Assembly (NCBI GenBank): GCA_002897635.1
Contig: BDTD01000004.1
Location: 1-64,000 of the forward strand
Reading direction: 5' to 3'
Length of the DNA: 64,000 bases
DNA from: a bacterium BMS3Abin11
GTDB lineage: Bacteria; Pseudomonadota; Gammaproteobacteria; BMS3Bbin11
This document shows, piece after piece, positions 42,684-50,808 of this stretch. A program made the translations under genes and the position numbers. Position 1 is the first letter of the stretch; each line of letters starts with the position of its first letter. The notes under the pieces were generated by a model, which worked only from the letters and a program-made list of their open reading frames with translations, was not told the origin of the DNA and did not search any database.

Positions 42684-43559
42684 CTACTCTTCCTGCATAC
42701 ATTCACTAAGGGCCGCTTCCCAGTCAGGCAGGCGAATACCGAATGTATCGAAAAGTTTTTTATTCGATAACACCGTATAAGCCGGTCGTTTTGCCGGCGT
42801 AGGGTAATCTGCAGTAGGAATATCAAGCACGCGGGTATCGGAAAATTCTGACGCGGCAACGATTGCTCTGGCAAACCCACACCAGCTGGTTTCACCACCG
42901 CAGGTCATATGATAAACCCCGCTAATTGTTTCGGAAAACCCGTCATTTAGCATGAAGTATTGCACCAGCTTCAGAGTAGCATCGGTCAGGGCGCGTGTGG
43001 TAGTCGGTGCACCTATCTGATCACCAACAACTTTTAACTCATCGCGCTCCGCCGCCAGCCGCAGCATGGTGCGAAGGAAGTTCTGCCCATGCATGGAGTA
43101 AACCCAGCTGGTTCGTAAAATCAGAGAGTTTCTACAATGCGTCAGTACAGCATTCTCCCCATCCAGCTTGGTTGAACCGTAAACAGATTCAGGATTTGGC
43201 TGGTCGTCTTCAGAATAGGACTCAGTTGCCGTACCATCAAAGACGTAATCAGTAGAATAATGAATAATTCCAGCATTCAGGGCTGTTGCTGCTTTGGCCA
43301 TTACAGAAGGAGCTTCAGCATTTACTTTTGCCGCCAGTTCCACTTCTGATTCTGCCCTGTCGACCGCTGTGTAGGCAGCGGCATTGATGATCAGGTTTGG
43401 CTTCTCATCATTTATTACTTGCCGAAGGCGTTCAAGATAAGAAAGATCAAGATCATCGATTCCATATCCTGATAACTGCTCAACTCCAGCAACATCCGCT
43501 AAGGATTCATTCAAATGTGTCCCTAGCTGGCCGTCACGCCCGAATAGTAGAATCTTCAT
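42684..43559 (-). CDS. rfbD: dTDP-4-dehydrorhamnose reductase
   Basis: Last enzyme of dTDP-L-rhamnose synthesis. The Rossmann motif KILLFGRDGQLGTHL opens the 291-residue protein; STDYVFDG and the catalytic YGSTKLDGE with Tyr and Lys follow; DLSYLERLRQVINDEKPNLI belongs to the cofactor domain. It is nine bases downstream of rfbC. The rmlA and rmlB partners are not in the window, so the operon is split or they lie elsewhere. Confidence 0.93.
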   Translation of the reverse strand: MKILLFGRDGQLGTHLNESLADVAGVEQLSGYGIDDLDLSYLERLRQVINDEKPNLIINAAAYTAVDRAESEVELAAKVNAEAPSVMAKAATALNAGIIHYSTDYVFDGTATESYSEDDQPNPESVYGSTKLDGENAVLTHCRNSLILRTSWVYSMHGQNFLRTMLRLAAERDELKVVGDQIGAPTTTRALTDATLKLVQYFMLNDGFSETISGVYHMTCGGETSWCGFARAIVAASEFSDTRVLDIPTADYPTPAKRPAYTVLSNKKLFDTFGIRLPDWEAALSECMQEE

Positions 43560-43567
43560 AGCTATAC

Positions 43568-44110
43568 TCAGTCCTGTGCGAGAACTATGTTTTTCAATAA
43601 AGGTGCTTTACGGTCTTTTTCTGACACCAGCGGATCACTGATCGGCCAGTCTATGCCAATATCGGGATCATCCCAACGTATGCCAGCATCTTCGGCAGGT
43701 GTGTACAACGCTGTACATTTATAGGTCACATCAACAGTATCACTGAGTACGCAAAAACCATGTGCATATCCGGGTGGAATATAGAGTTGGTGCTTGTTCT
43801 TTTCACTCAGCACCACACCATACCACTGTCCATATGTAACGGACTCAGGACGAATATCAACAGCCACATCAAAAATCTCGCCCGTTACCACTCGCACCAG
43901 TTTGCCCTGCCATGTTGGGAACTGATAGTGCAGACCACGCAACACTCCACGACTGGAGCGTGAGTGATTATCCTGCACGAAATTTGTTGGCAGGCCATTT
44001 TCTTCAAAAATGGCTGAATTAAAAGTCTCGAGAAAAAACCCCCGCTCATCTTCAAAGACGCGCGGGATAATCAATCGCACACCTTTTAGATGGGTATCGT
44101 GGACTTCCAA
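43568..44110 (-). CDS. rfbC: dTDP-4-dehydrorhamnose 3,5-epimerase
   Basis: Epimerase of the dTDP-L-rhamnose pathway, a cupin of 180 residues. FEDERGFFLETFN, FVQDNHSRSSRGVLRGLHYQ with the active-site His, and YIPPGYAHGFCVLSDTVDVTYKC with the Tyr/Asp pair are characteristic. The start agrees with homologues. It leads a two-gene unit with rfbD, downstream of a REP-rich spacer. Confidence 0.95.
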   Translation of the reverse strand: MEVHDTHLKGVRLIIPRVFEDERGFFLETFNSAIFEENGLPTNFVQDNHSRSSRGVLRGLHYQFPTWQGKLVRVVTGEIFDVAVDIRPESVTYGQWYGVVLSEKNKHQLYIPPGYAHGFCVLSDTVDVTYKCTALYTPAEDAGIRWDDPDIGIDWPISDPLVSEKDRKAPLLKNIVLAQD

Positions 44111-44274
44111 TAGACTCTCCTTATTTTCCAGCCAAATAGTCTGCCGGATGATGTCTGAATTATAGAGGCCATCCTCTGAGCTCAGTGTTATTGCGTAGTA
44201 TACCAGCCGTGGGTTCAGGTAAAAGAGCCTTCGTGGATATTTCTCATACTAGAACACCAGGCTGTTATAATATC

Positions 44275-44429
44275 TGTGCGAATGAATTCGCACCTACAGA
44301 AACCGTCACAAGTCACCAATTTCTGTGATTTGCCCGGAAGAAAACAATTGTAGGTCCGAATTCATTCGGACAATATCGTAAAGATGAATTCCTTTTTAAC
44401 AGTCTTGTGCGAATGAATTCGCACCTACA
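44275..44429. repeat. Three REP-like palindromes, second cluster
   Basis: Copies at 44275-44298 and 44406-44429 have the core TGTGCGAATGAATTCGCA and end CCTACA; an inverted variant at 44349-44372 starts TGTAGGTCCGAATTCATT. They are the same family as 11452-11672 but here alternate in orientation. They lie between rfbC and the alpha/beta hydrolase; the other part of the spacer (44111-44274) shows nothing I can name. Confidence 0.9.
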
Positions 44430-44447
44430 GATACATCGTTCACTGAG

Positions 44448-45092
44448 TTAGAGATTTTGTAGAAAATCATCACAGAGCGATCGCAGATCAAGCAATTTGC
44501 CATGGAAAAAGTGACTGGCACCATGCATGATCTCTAATTGTGGCGGATTCTCCAGACTACGAACCCAGTTGACCACTGAATTAGCATCAACGACCTCATC
44601 CTCATCACCCTGTATCAGCAGCCAGGGGCAGCCTATGAATGACAAATTCTTAAAGTCAAACATACGTACCGGTGGGGCTACCGTGATCAGAGCTGCAGGT
44701 TTAGCCTGTACGGCTGCCTGTAAAGCGACAAATGAACCAAAAGAGAAACCGGCAAGAATCACCGGCAAACCGGTTTGATGAGAGCTTAGCCAGTTAAGCA
44801 CAGCCAGCGCGTCATCTGTTTCACCTGCACCTTCATCATATTCTCCCGCACTGGCACCGACACCTCTAAAATTAAATCGGACTGCAGTACGATTATTTGC
44901 CGCCAGAGATTTAGCCAGAGTATGCACCACCTTGTTCTGCATAGCGCCACCGTAGAGCGGATGCGGATGACAAATGACTGCCCCGCCCTGTGGTTCATCC
45001 GCAGCACAGTCTACTATTCCTTCAAGATCGCCTGATGGACCAGGGATAGTAACAGGGAATGACGAGAATCCTTCTGTGCAACGATCAAGCAT
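44448..45092 (-). CDS. Alpha/beta hydrolase, CocE/dienelactone-like
   Basis: A 214-residue serine hydrolase. AVICHPHPLYGGAMQNKVVH is the hallmark opening of this small alpha/beta hydrolase group, followed by NFRGVGASAGEYDEGAGETD. The nucleophile elbow is LAGFSFGSFVAL with Ser, the acid lies in IQGDEDEVVD, and the His in HGASHFFHGKL. No signal peptide. Substrate unknown. The ATG lies three bases from a 112-bp heptamer array and has no Shine-Dalgarno, so translation may be unusual. Confidence 0.85.
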   Translation of the reverse strand: MLDRCTEGFSSFPVTIPGPSGDLEGIVDCAADEPQGGAVICHPHPLYGGAMQNKVVHTLAKSLAANNRTAVRFNFRGVGASAGEYDEGAGETDDALAVLNWLSSHQTGLPVILAGFSFGSFVALQAAVQAKPAALITVAPPVRMFDFKNLSFIGCPWLLIQGDEDEVVDANSVVNWVRSLENPPQLEIMHGASHFFHGKLLDLRSLCDDFLQNL

Positions 45093-45094
45093 TT

Positions 45095-45206
45095 GGTTTA
45101 CGGGTTACGGGTTACGAGCTACGACTTGGGACTTGGAACTTGGAGCTTGGAACTTGGAACTTGCAGTTTAGACGTTACGTAAACCGTAAATCGTAAAACG
45201 TAAATC
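45095..45206. repeat. Degenerate heptamer array 3
   Basis: Sixteen consecutive 7-mers without a break: ggtttac, gggttac (twice), gagctac, gacttgg (twice), aacttgg, agcttgg, aacttgg, aacttgc, agtttag, acgttac, gtaaacc, gtaaatc, gtaaaac, gtaaatc. The last units are reverse complements of the first type, so the ends can pair. It fills the whole space between the fumC stop codon and the hydrolase start codon. Confidence 0.88.
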
Positions 45207-46593
45207 ATTTAGTTAATCCTCCCAATGTTAGTTTGTACGGATCAAGCAAACGATCAAGCTCAGCCTCGCCGAGGTCTGTCATTTCCAGTGCGATATCTTT
45301 TACAGCGCGGTTTTCTGCATAGGCACGTTTAGCAATTTTCGCGCCAAGCTCATAGCCAATAACCGGATTGAGTGCCGTCACCAGTATTGGGTTACGTTCA
45401 AGCGACTCATTTAGTACGGCCTCGTTTACGACAAAACCATCAATAGCCTTTTCAGCCAGCACAGTACATGCATTGCTCAGTAGCTCGATGCTGGCACTCA
45501 GGTTTTTTGCTAGAACAGGCAGCATGACGTTGAGCTGGAAGTTTCCTGACTGCCCAGCCAGGGTAATTGTTGTGTCGTTGCCTATTACTTCAGCACAGAC
45601 CATCGCTACGGCCTCTGGAATGACCGGATTGATTTTCCCGGGCATTATACTGCTGCCCGGCTGCAGTGCTGGCAGAGTAATCTCTCCCAGGCCCGCCAGT
45701 GGACCGGAATTCATCCATCGCAGGTCATTGGCAATCTTCATCATTGCCACTGCCAGTGATTTCAGCTGGCCGCTGAGTGCAACGGCATCATCCTGACCGG
45801 ACAGTCCGGAGAAAAAGTTATCACGTACCCTGAAGTTAAGTCCGGTCAAATCGTTCAGGGCCAACGCACACCCCTCAGCAAAACCTTCCGCTGCATTGAT
45901 ACCGGTACCAACGGCTGTGCCGCCCAGTGGCAGATCCAGCACGCCTGTGGCTGCCTGCTGGATTCGTGACTTTGCGCGGCCTATCTGATCACGCCAGCCG
46001 CTAATTTCCTGACCCAGAGTAACAGGCATTGCATCCATCAAATGAGTGCGGCCTGTCTTTACTACGCGACCCAGTTCATCAATCCGTCTGCTCAAACTCG
46101 ATTCCAGCTTGTTCAGTGCAGGTATCAATGCTTCATTTACCAGTAATGCAGCAGCCACGTGAATAGCGGCCGGGAACACATCGTTCGAGCTCTGCCCCAT
46201 GTTGACATGATCATTCGGATGCACTTGCATGCCTGATCCCCGGGATGCCAGGGTCGCGATAACCTCATTGGCATTCATATTTGAACTGGTGCCGGAACCG
46301 GTCTGAAAGACGTCGATGGGAAACTGATCATCATACCTGCCTTCAGCAACGGCGGCAGATGCCAGAGTAATCGCTACTGTTCTTGCTTCATCCAGCAATG
46401 CCAGATGGTGGTTAGTTGTCGCGCAGGCATGTTTTATCAGGCCCAATGCGCGAATCACTGGACGCGGTAGCATGCTGCCGGATATCGGGAAATTATTCAC
46501 CGCACGCTGTGTCTGTGCGCCATAGAGTGCATCTGCCGGCACCTCTATTTCTCCCATAGAATCTTTTTCAACGCGCGTTTGTTTATTATTCAT
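45205..46593 (-). CDS. fumC: Class II fumarate hydratase
   Basis: Iron-independent fumarase of the citric acid cycle, 462 residues. Conserved blocks: TGSGTSSNMNANEVIA, MGQSSNDVFPAAIH, KTGRTHLMDAMPVTLG with the catalytic His, and the superfamily signature PGSSIMPGKINPVIPE. Start agrees with homologues, though the DSMGEIEVPADALYGAQTQR region shows the usual N-terminus. The stop codon overlaps heptamer array 3. Convergent neighbours are absent; purU diverges on the right. Confidence 0.96.
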   Translation of the reverse strand: MNNKQTRVEKDSMGEIEVPADALYGAQTQRAVNNFPISGSMLPRPVIRALGLIKHACATTNHHLALLDEARTVAITLASAAVAEGRYDDQFPIDVFQTGSGTSSNMNANEVIATLASRGSGMQVHPNDHVNMGQSSNDVFPAAIHVAAALLVNEALIPALNKLESSLSRRIDELGRVVKTGRTHLMDAMPVTLGQEISGWRDQIGRAKSRIQQAATGVLDLPLGGTAVGTGINAAEGFAEGCALALNDLTGLNFRVRDNFFSGLSGQDDAVALSGQLKSLAVAMMKIANDLRWMNSGPLAGLGEITLPALQPGSSIMPGKINPVIPEAVAMVCAEVIGNDTTITLAGQSGNFQLNVMLPVLAKNLSASIELLSNACTVLAEKAIDGFVVNEAVLNESLERNPILVTALNPVIGYELGAKIAKRAYAENRAVKDIALEMTDLGEAELDRLLDPYKLTLGGLTK

Positions 46594-46687
46594 GAATACC
46601 TGCCTGTGAAGTCCAGTCTTCAGCTGATATGATCAATATCTACTTTTATGAATTATTCAGCTCATATAATACTGTACCCTTAAGATA

Positions 46688-47557
46688 ATGAATACTGAAA
46701 CCACAGCACGTCTGCTGATCAGCTGTGATGATAAACCCGGCATAGTCGCCACCGTCTCAAATTTTCTCTATCACCATGGCGCCAACATAACGGCGCTGGA
46801 TCAGCATTCCAGTGATCCTGAAGATGGAACCTTCCTGATGCGCCTGGAATTCCAGACACCGCACCTGAATACCAGCCAGTCGTTACTCGAGCAATCTTTC
46901 GCTGAAAGTGTAGCCAGGCCCTATAATATGGACTGGCAAATTAGCTATGCCGCACAGCGCAAACGCACAGCAATCCTGGTATCCAGACAGGATCATGCCC
47001 TGCTCGAACTGCTGTGGCGCTGGTCACGCGGTCAGTTGCCTATAGATATTACCCAGGTCATCAGTAACCACACTGATGCGGAAGCGGCTGTAAAGTCCTT
47101 TGGTGCCAGGTTCCATCATGTAGCCGTCAATGCCGGCAATAAAGCAGAAGCAGAAGATAAAATACTCGAATTACTGTCAGATAATACTGATCTGGTCGTG
47201 CTAGCCCGTTACATGCAGATACTGTCCGCCGATTTTGTCAGCCACTACCCGCAGCGCATCATCAACATCCATCATTCCTTCCTGCCGGCTTTCATCGGTG
47301 CAGATCCTTACCGCAGAGCTGCCGAACGCGGGGTAAAAATCATCGGCGCCACCGCCCATTACGTTACCGAAAACCTCGACGAAGGTCCAATAATTGAACA
47401 GGATGTCAAACGCGTATCACACCGCCATGATGTTGAAGAACTAAAAGAAATTGGCCGAGATATAGAACGCAATGTGCTGGCCCGCGCCGTGCAGTGGCAT
47501 GCAGAAGACAGAATACTCCTGCATCAGAACCGAACCGTGGTGTTTGCTGAGTGGTAG
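46688..47557 (+). CDS. purU: Formyltetrahydrofolate deformylase
   Basis: Hydrolyses 10-formyl-tetrahydrofolate to formate and tetrahydrofolate, balancing one-carbon pools. The N-terminal ACT domain starts ARLLISCDDKPGIVATVSNF. The formyltransferase-like domain includes DLVVLARYMQILSADFVSHY, NIHHSFLPAFIGADPYRRA with catalytic Asn and His, and ATAHYVTENLDEGPIIEQD with Asp. Length 289 is usual. It converges with truD with a nine-base gap. Confidence 0.96.
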   Translation: MNTETTARLLISCDDKPGIVATVSNFLYHHGANITALDQHSSDPEDGTFLMRLEFQTPHLNTSQSLLEQSFAESVARPYNMDWQISYAAQRKRTAILVSRQDHALLELLWRWSRGQLPIDITQVISNHTDAEAAVKSFGARFHHVAVNAGNKAEAEDKILELLSDNTDLVVLARYMQILSADFVSHYPQRIINIHHSFLPAFIGADPYRRAAERGVKIIGATAHYVTENLDEGPIIEQDVKRVSHRHDVEELKEIGRDIERNVLARAVQWHAEDRILLHQNRTVVFAEW

Positions 47558-47566
47558 GCCTGAATG

Positions 47567-48625
47567 TCAAAAACTCTGTTTTCTTTCAGGCTCAGAAAAT
47601 TCCCCAAGCTCTCGCAATACTGCGGTGGCATAACACCCGGGCAGTAATGAGAACTTCAGTTCCAGCTGGTTCTCTTCCGGCCAGTTCCAGGATAAATCAG
47701 CTACAGGCATACGCAGGCTGCGGCGGGCCATTTGCTGGCCAGCTTTTTCCAGCCCCTCTTTCCAGCACTGCCAGTCGCTGAGGCTTGCCGTCTCTATTTC
47801 TGCTGCCTCGGCTGTCAGCATGGAACTTCCTCTGCCCCAGAGCGGTCCGGTTGGGCTGATGTCGAGTTCATCTACTCTTTTTCGTATCTCTTCATCAATG
47901 GTATCGATATGAAAACAGGAACGGGAACCGCTAAGCATCATGCTGTCACCCTGAATGGCTTTGTTCCAGGTATTACTGCGGATTCTCTCTGCCAGCAGCA
48001 GATTAAATAACCATGATCGTGCGGCTGAATAATAGATGTTTCGTTTAAATCTGTCTTTGATTCGCCTACCATTCATCAGCATCTCATCTGCGTGGTGAAG
48101 ATTATTGGCATTATGACCAAAACGCTGAGCGGTAAAATAATTCGGCACACCGCTGCTTTTTATTTGCGCCAACCTCTGTTCTGCCAGTTCACTATTGCCG
48201 TCAAATCCACGTAGCAGCAGCCGAAACGCATTTTTTTGCAGGCCACCACGCCTGATCTTCTTGCGGTGTCTATTAATTGAAAGAAACTCAAGCGACGAAT
48301 CAGCCATATCCTGCCAGTCCGGATCATTCTTGCCAGGCAGATGGACGCTGAAATACTGCGAGGTGACAGCATTTCTGTCCTTCAGGCCGGCGTAGCTAAC
48401 TGCTTTACGGGGTACATTGCTCTGACGGGCCAGGATCCGTGCTATGTCTTCTGTGTTCATGCCTCTTTTTCGTATATGTAAAAAGGCGTGTTCACCCTCA
48501 CCGGTGGGTGAAAAACCCAGTTCTTCATCGACAACAAAATCTTCCGGGACAGTGCGAATTTCAGCACTTATAGGGAGTTGCGGGAAGGCATGGGGTAATT
48601 CATCAATTTGATAAGAGGGGTTCAT
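47567..48625 (-). CDS. truD: tRNA pseudouridine synthase D
   Basis: Makes pseudouridine 13 in tRNA-Glu. The catalytic Asp lies in SYAGLKDRNAVTSQYFSVHL, and VPNYFTAQRFGHNANNLHHA is the second family block; a TRUD insertion domain lies in the C-terminal half. Length 352 is normal. The start at 48625 sits just past the terminator of iscU. Confidence 0.95.
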   Translation of the reverse strand: MNPSYQIDELPHAFPQLPISAEIRTVPEDFVVDEELGFSPTGEGEHAFLHIRKRGMNTEDIARILARQSNVPRKAVSYAGLKDRNAVTSQYFSVHLPGKNDPDWQDMADSSLEFLSINRHRKKIRRGGLQKNAFRLLLRGFDGNSELAEQRLAQIKSSGVPNYFTAQRFGHNANNLHHADEMLMNGRRIKDRFKRNIYYSAARSWLFNLLLAERIRSNTWNKAIQGDSMMLSGSRSCFHIDTIDEEIRKRVDELDISPTGPLWGRGSSMLTAEAAEIETASLSDWQCWKEGLEKAGQQMARRSLRMPVADLSWNWPEENQLELKFSLLPGCYATAVLRELGEFSEPERKQSF

Positions 48626-48634
48626 TCAATAGGC

Positions 48635-48667
48635 AAAAAAAAAGCCGCTGTATAAATTACAGCAGCC
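48635..48667 (-). terminator. Terminator after iscU
   Basis: On the minus strand GGCTGCTGTAATTTATACAGC and GGC form a hairpin (arms GGCTGCTGTA and TACAGCGGC) followed by nine T. It lies 23 bases past the iscU stop. Confidence 0.88.
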
Positions 48668-48690
48668 TTTATTCATTCCTGTTATGCAGA

Positions 48691-49086
48691 TCAGGCAGCT
48701 ACAGTTTTATCTGACTTTTCCTTCAGATCGGCTATAGCGGCAGTAATCGCATCTTCTGCCAGCACTGAGCAATGGATTTTGACTGGAGGCAGAGCCAGTT
48801 CTTCAGCAATCGCTGTATTCCTGATCTCACCCGCTTCATCCAGAGTTTTCCCTTTCATCCATTCTGTTACCAATGAACTCGAGGCAATGGCTGAACCACA
48901 GCCATAGGTCTTGAATTTGGCATCTTCAATCACACCGTTATCATCAATCTGGATTTGTAAACGCATGACATCACCACATGCAGGCGCGCCGACCATTCCG
49001 GTACCAACGTTTGGAGCATCCTTATCCAGCGTCCCAACGTTTCTGGGATTTTCATAATGATCCAGTACTTTTTCACTATAGGCCAT
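48691..49086 (-). CDS. iscU: Iron-sulfur cluster scaffold protein IscU
   Basis: Scaffold for [2Fe-2S] assembly, 131 residues. The three cluster cysteines are Cys37 in GAPACGDVMRL, Cys63 in YGCGSAIASSS and Cys106 in KIHCSVLAEDA, with Asp39 and His105 also present. ALPPVKIHC contains the LPPVK motif recognised by HscA. Unusually no iscS, iscA, hscB, hscA or fdx is adjacent: iscR precedes and truD follows. SD GGAG precedes the start. The missing partners must be elsewhere or replaced by SUF. Confidence 0.95.
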   Translation of the reverse strand: MAYSEKVLDHYENPRNVGTLDKDAPNVGTGMVGAPACGDVMRLQIQIDDNGVIEDAKFKTYGCGSAIASSSLVTEWMKGKTLDEAGEIRNTAIAEELALPPVKIHCSVLAEDAITAAIADLKEKSDKTVAA

Positions 49087-49170
49087 GATTTACTCCGTAT
49101 ACTCTCACTCTGACGTTTATAAGGTTTCGCTTATTATAGCAGTAATATTCAATATCTTCTGTATAATTTC

Positions 49171-49659
49171 TTAGCTGGCTTCTCTTAAATCTGTATAGGC
49201 CCCTGGCAGCGCTGTCTGCAGTATGCCTGCATGTACGTCACCAATAACATCGCCACCATTCGGCCGCTCAATGCAATCTTTCAGTGAGATACTGTGCAGA
49301 AACTGATAGATACTTCGACTCAATGAACTCCACATCATCTGGCTCAAGTAGCGAACATTGTCGCCATATTGCGGGATGATGGTTTCGCGCATCGTATAAG
49401 TACGGTCATCAACGGATGTAACAATGTCCGCCACAGAGATATCTTCAGCGTCTAAAGCCAGCCTGTAACCACCACCTGGTCCGCGCACACCCTCAATAAG
49501 CTTACTCTCTCTTAAATTTGCAAAAAGCTGTTCGATATATGAGACAGAAATACCCTGATCTGTTGCGATTTGAGCCGCTGTCATTGCTCGTCCTTTGCCA
49601 TTTATAGCAAGAAACATCATCCCTGAAATAGCTATCTGACCTTTTGACGATAATCTCAT
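49171..49659 (-). CDS. Rrf2-family regulator, IscR homologue lacking cluster cysteines
   Basis: A 162-residue winged-helix regulator. The N-terminus MRLSSKGQIAISGMMFLAIN, recognition region ISVSYIEQLFANLRESKLIE and wing GVRGPGGGYRLALDAEDISV are those of IscR, including the Glu that blocks type-1 site binding in the apo form. Where IscR has C-x5-C-x5-C plus His, this protein reads TYTMRETIIPQYGDNVRYLS then QMMW, without any cysteine or the His. The only Cys is in SLKDCIE. It therefore should not bind a [2Fe-2S] cluster. It precedes iscU after 84 bases. Confidence 0.88.
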   Translation of the reverse strand: MRLSSKGQIAISGMMFLAINGKGRAMTAAQIATDQGISVSYIEQLFANLRESKLIEGVRGPGGGYRLALDAEDISVADIVTSVDDRTYTMRETIIPQYGDNVRYLSQMMWSSLSRSIYQFLHSISLKDCIERPNGGDVIGDVHAGILQTALPGAYTDLREAS

Positions 49660-49687
49660 ATTGACTCTCCTGATGCTAAGCGCATCT

Positions 49688-49739
49688 ATACCTGACTTTT
49701 TAGGTGGGTTATTTTATTATAAGAATCTACTACTGTCAA
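49688..49739 (-). promoter_or_regulatory. iscR promoter with type-1-like IscR box
   Basis: On the minus strand TTGACA (49739-49734) and TAAAAT (49716-49711) have a 17-base spacer. A 25-base imperfect dyad at 49688-49712 has half-sites ATAACCCACCT and ATACCTGACT, close to the IscR type-1 consensus ATASYYGACTR ... YAGTCRRSTAT, and overlaps the start point. This is the expected place for autoregulation. Confidence 0.6.
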
Positions 49740-49839
49740 TAATCAGAATGATCAGACGGAAATTATTTTGTCTGGGTATTTTCAATAAAAGTAATATATA
49801 ACTTTATTATTCAATTACTTAATAAAGACATATTAATAA

Positions 49840-49860
49840 TTTACATCAATATGATGTAAA
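49840..49860. promoter_or_regulatory. Perfect 21-bp palindrome upstream of the CnoX-like gene
   Basis: TTTACATC and GATGTAAA are exact inverted arms around AATAT. It lies 40 bases before the start of the thioredoxin-like gene in an AT-rich divergent region with iscR. It resembles CRP/FNR-class or NsrR-like half-sites only loosely, so the regulator is not assigned. Confidence 0.55.
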
Positions 49861-49900
49861 CTATCTACCATTAATATTATTCATTATTACTTCTTCCCAA

Positions 49901-50770
49901 ATGACAATTTCGCCTTATATTTTCGACCTGAAAAGCACTGAATTCGATGAGCTGGTACTGGCGAATTCAGACAAAGGCCCCGTTCTGGTAAATTTCTGGT
50001 CTGCCAAAGCCGCACCCTGCGTGATGCTGATGCCACGTCTGGTTAAGCTATGCAGTGAATACCAGGGACGATTTCTTCTCGGCATGGTAAATACCGATGA
50101 AGAAACGGATCTCGTAAAACGGCTGGGTATAAGCAGCCTGCCCTATGTGCGGATCTATAAGAAAGGTGAGGTGGTTGAGACTATTCGTGGGGCCGAGTCT
50201 GAAAAGAGTCTGAGACAGATCCTGGAAAAACATATACCACAGGTACTTAGTCCATTACATACCCGGGCAATAAAACAGGTTCAAACAGGCAAAACTGAAG
50301 AGGCTTTGCAGCTAATGGCTGAGGCAGTTGTTGAAACTCCGAACGACGTACGTATCCCAGCTGACATGCTGAGACTACTGATACGGGAAGGGCGTTTTGT
50401 TGAGGCTGAAAAACTTGCCTATTCCATTCCACAGTCTATCCAGAATGACCCGTCAATTAGCCTGCTGATGACCCATCTGGAAATATTTAATGCCAGCCCC
50501 GAAGACGACGAATCATCAATCGAAGCAATAAATATTTTATATAAAAAACTAAACGAAGAAGAAGTGTGTTTGAATGTCCACCTTGAACTGGCTTCCCGCT
50601 TGCTCAAGATTGATGATATAGAGCGCTCGCTGGAGCAACTATATAAAATAAGACAAAAAGATCGTGCGTTCAGAAACAATTTAGGTCACCGTGGGATGCT
50701 TGCCCTTTTCAGCCTGCCAGGAAATAACGGTGAGGTGTATGAGACTTACCGAAAGAAAATAATGACCTGA
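49901..50770 (+). CDS. CnoX/YbbN-like thioredoxin-TPR protein
   Basis: A 289-residue protein with an N-terminal thioredoxin fold (residues 1-110: VLVNFWSAKAAPCVMLMPRL, and the cis-Pro loop ISSLPYVRIYKKGE) and C-terminal TPR repeats. The CxxC motif is reduced to a single Cys40 with Ala at the first position (AAPC), as in E. coli CnoX, which has SQHC. So it is a holdase or redox-quality-control chaperone rather than a disulfide reductase. It diverges from iscR and holds a perfect palindrome upstream. Confidence 0.88.
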   Translation: MTISPYIFDLKSTEFDELVLANSDKGPVLVNFWSAKAAPCVMLMPRLVKLCSEYQGRFLLGMVNTDEETDLVKRLGISSLPYVRIYKKGEVVETIRGAESEKSLRQILEKHIPQVLSPLHTRAIKQVQTGKTEEALQLMAEAVVETPNDVRIPADMLRLLIREGRFVEAEKLAYSIPQSIQNDPSISLLMTHLEIFNASPEDDESSIEAINILYKKLNEEEVCLNVHLELASRLLKIDDIERSLEQLYKIRQKDRAFRNNLGHRGMLALFSLPGNNGEVYETYRKKIMT

Positions 50771-50808
50771 CATGGCTTTCTTTGTCTTTTATCCTTTATC
50801 CCGGGTCT

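Noticed and set aside
49901-50770. Classical thioredoxin with disulfide reductase activity
   Set aside because: The first cysteine of the CxxC motif is alanine; the TPR tail points to a CnoX-like chaperone.
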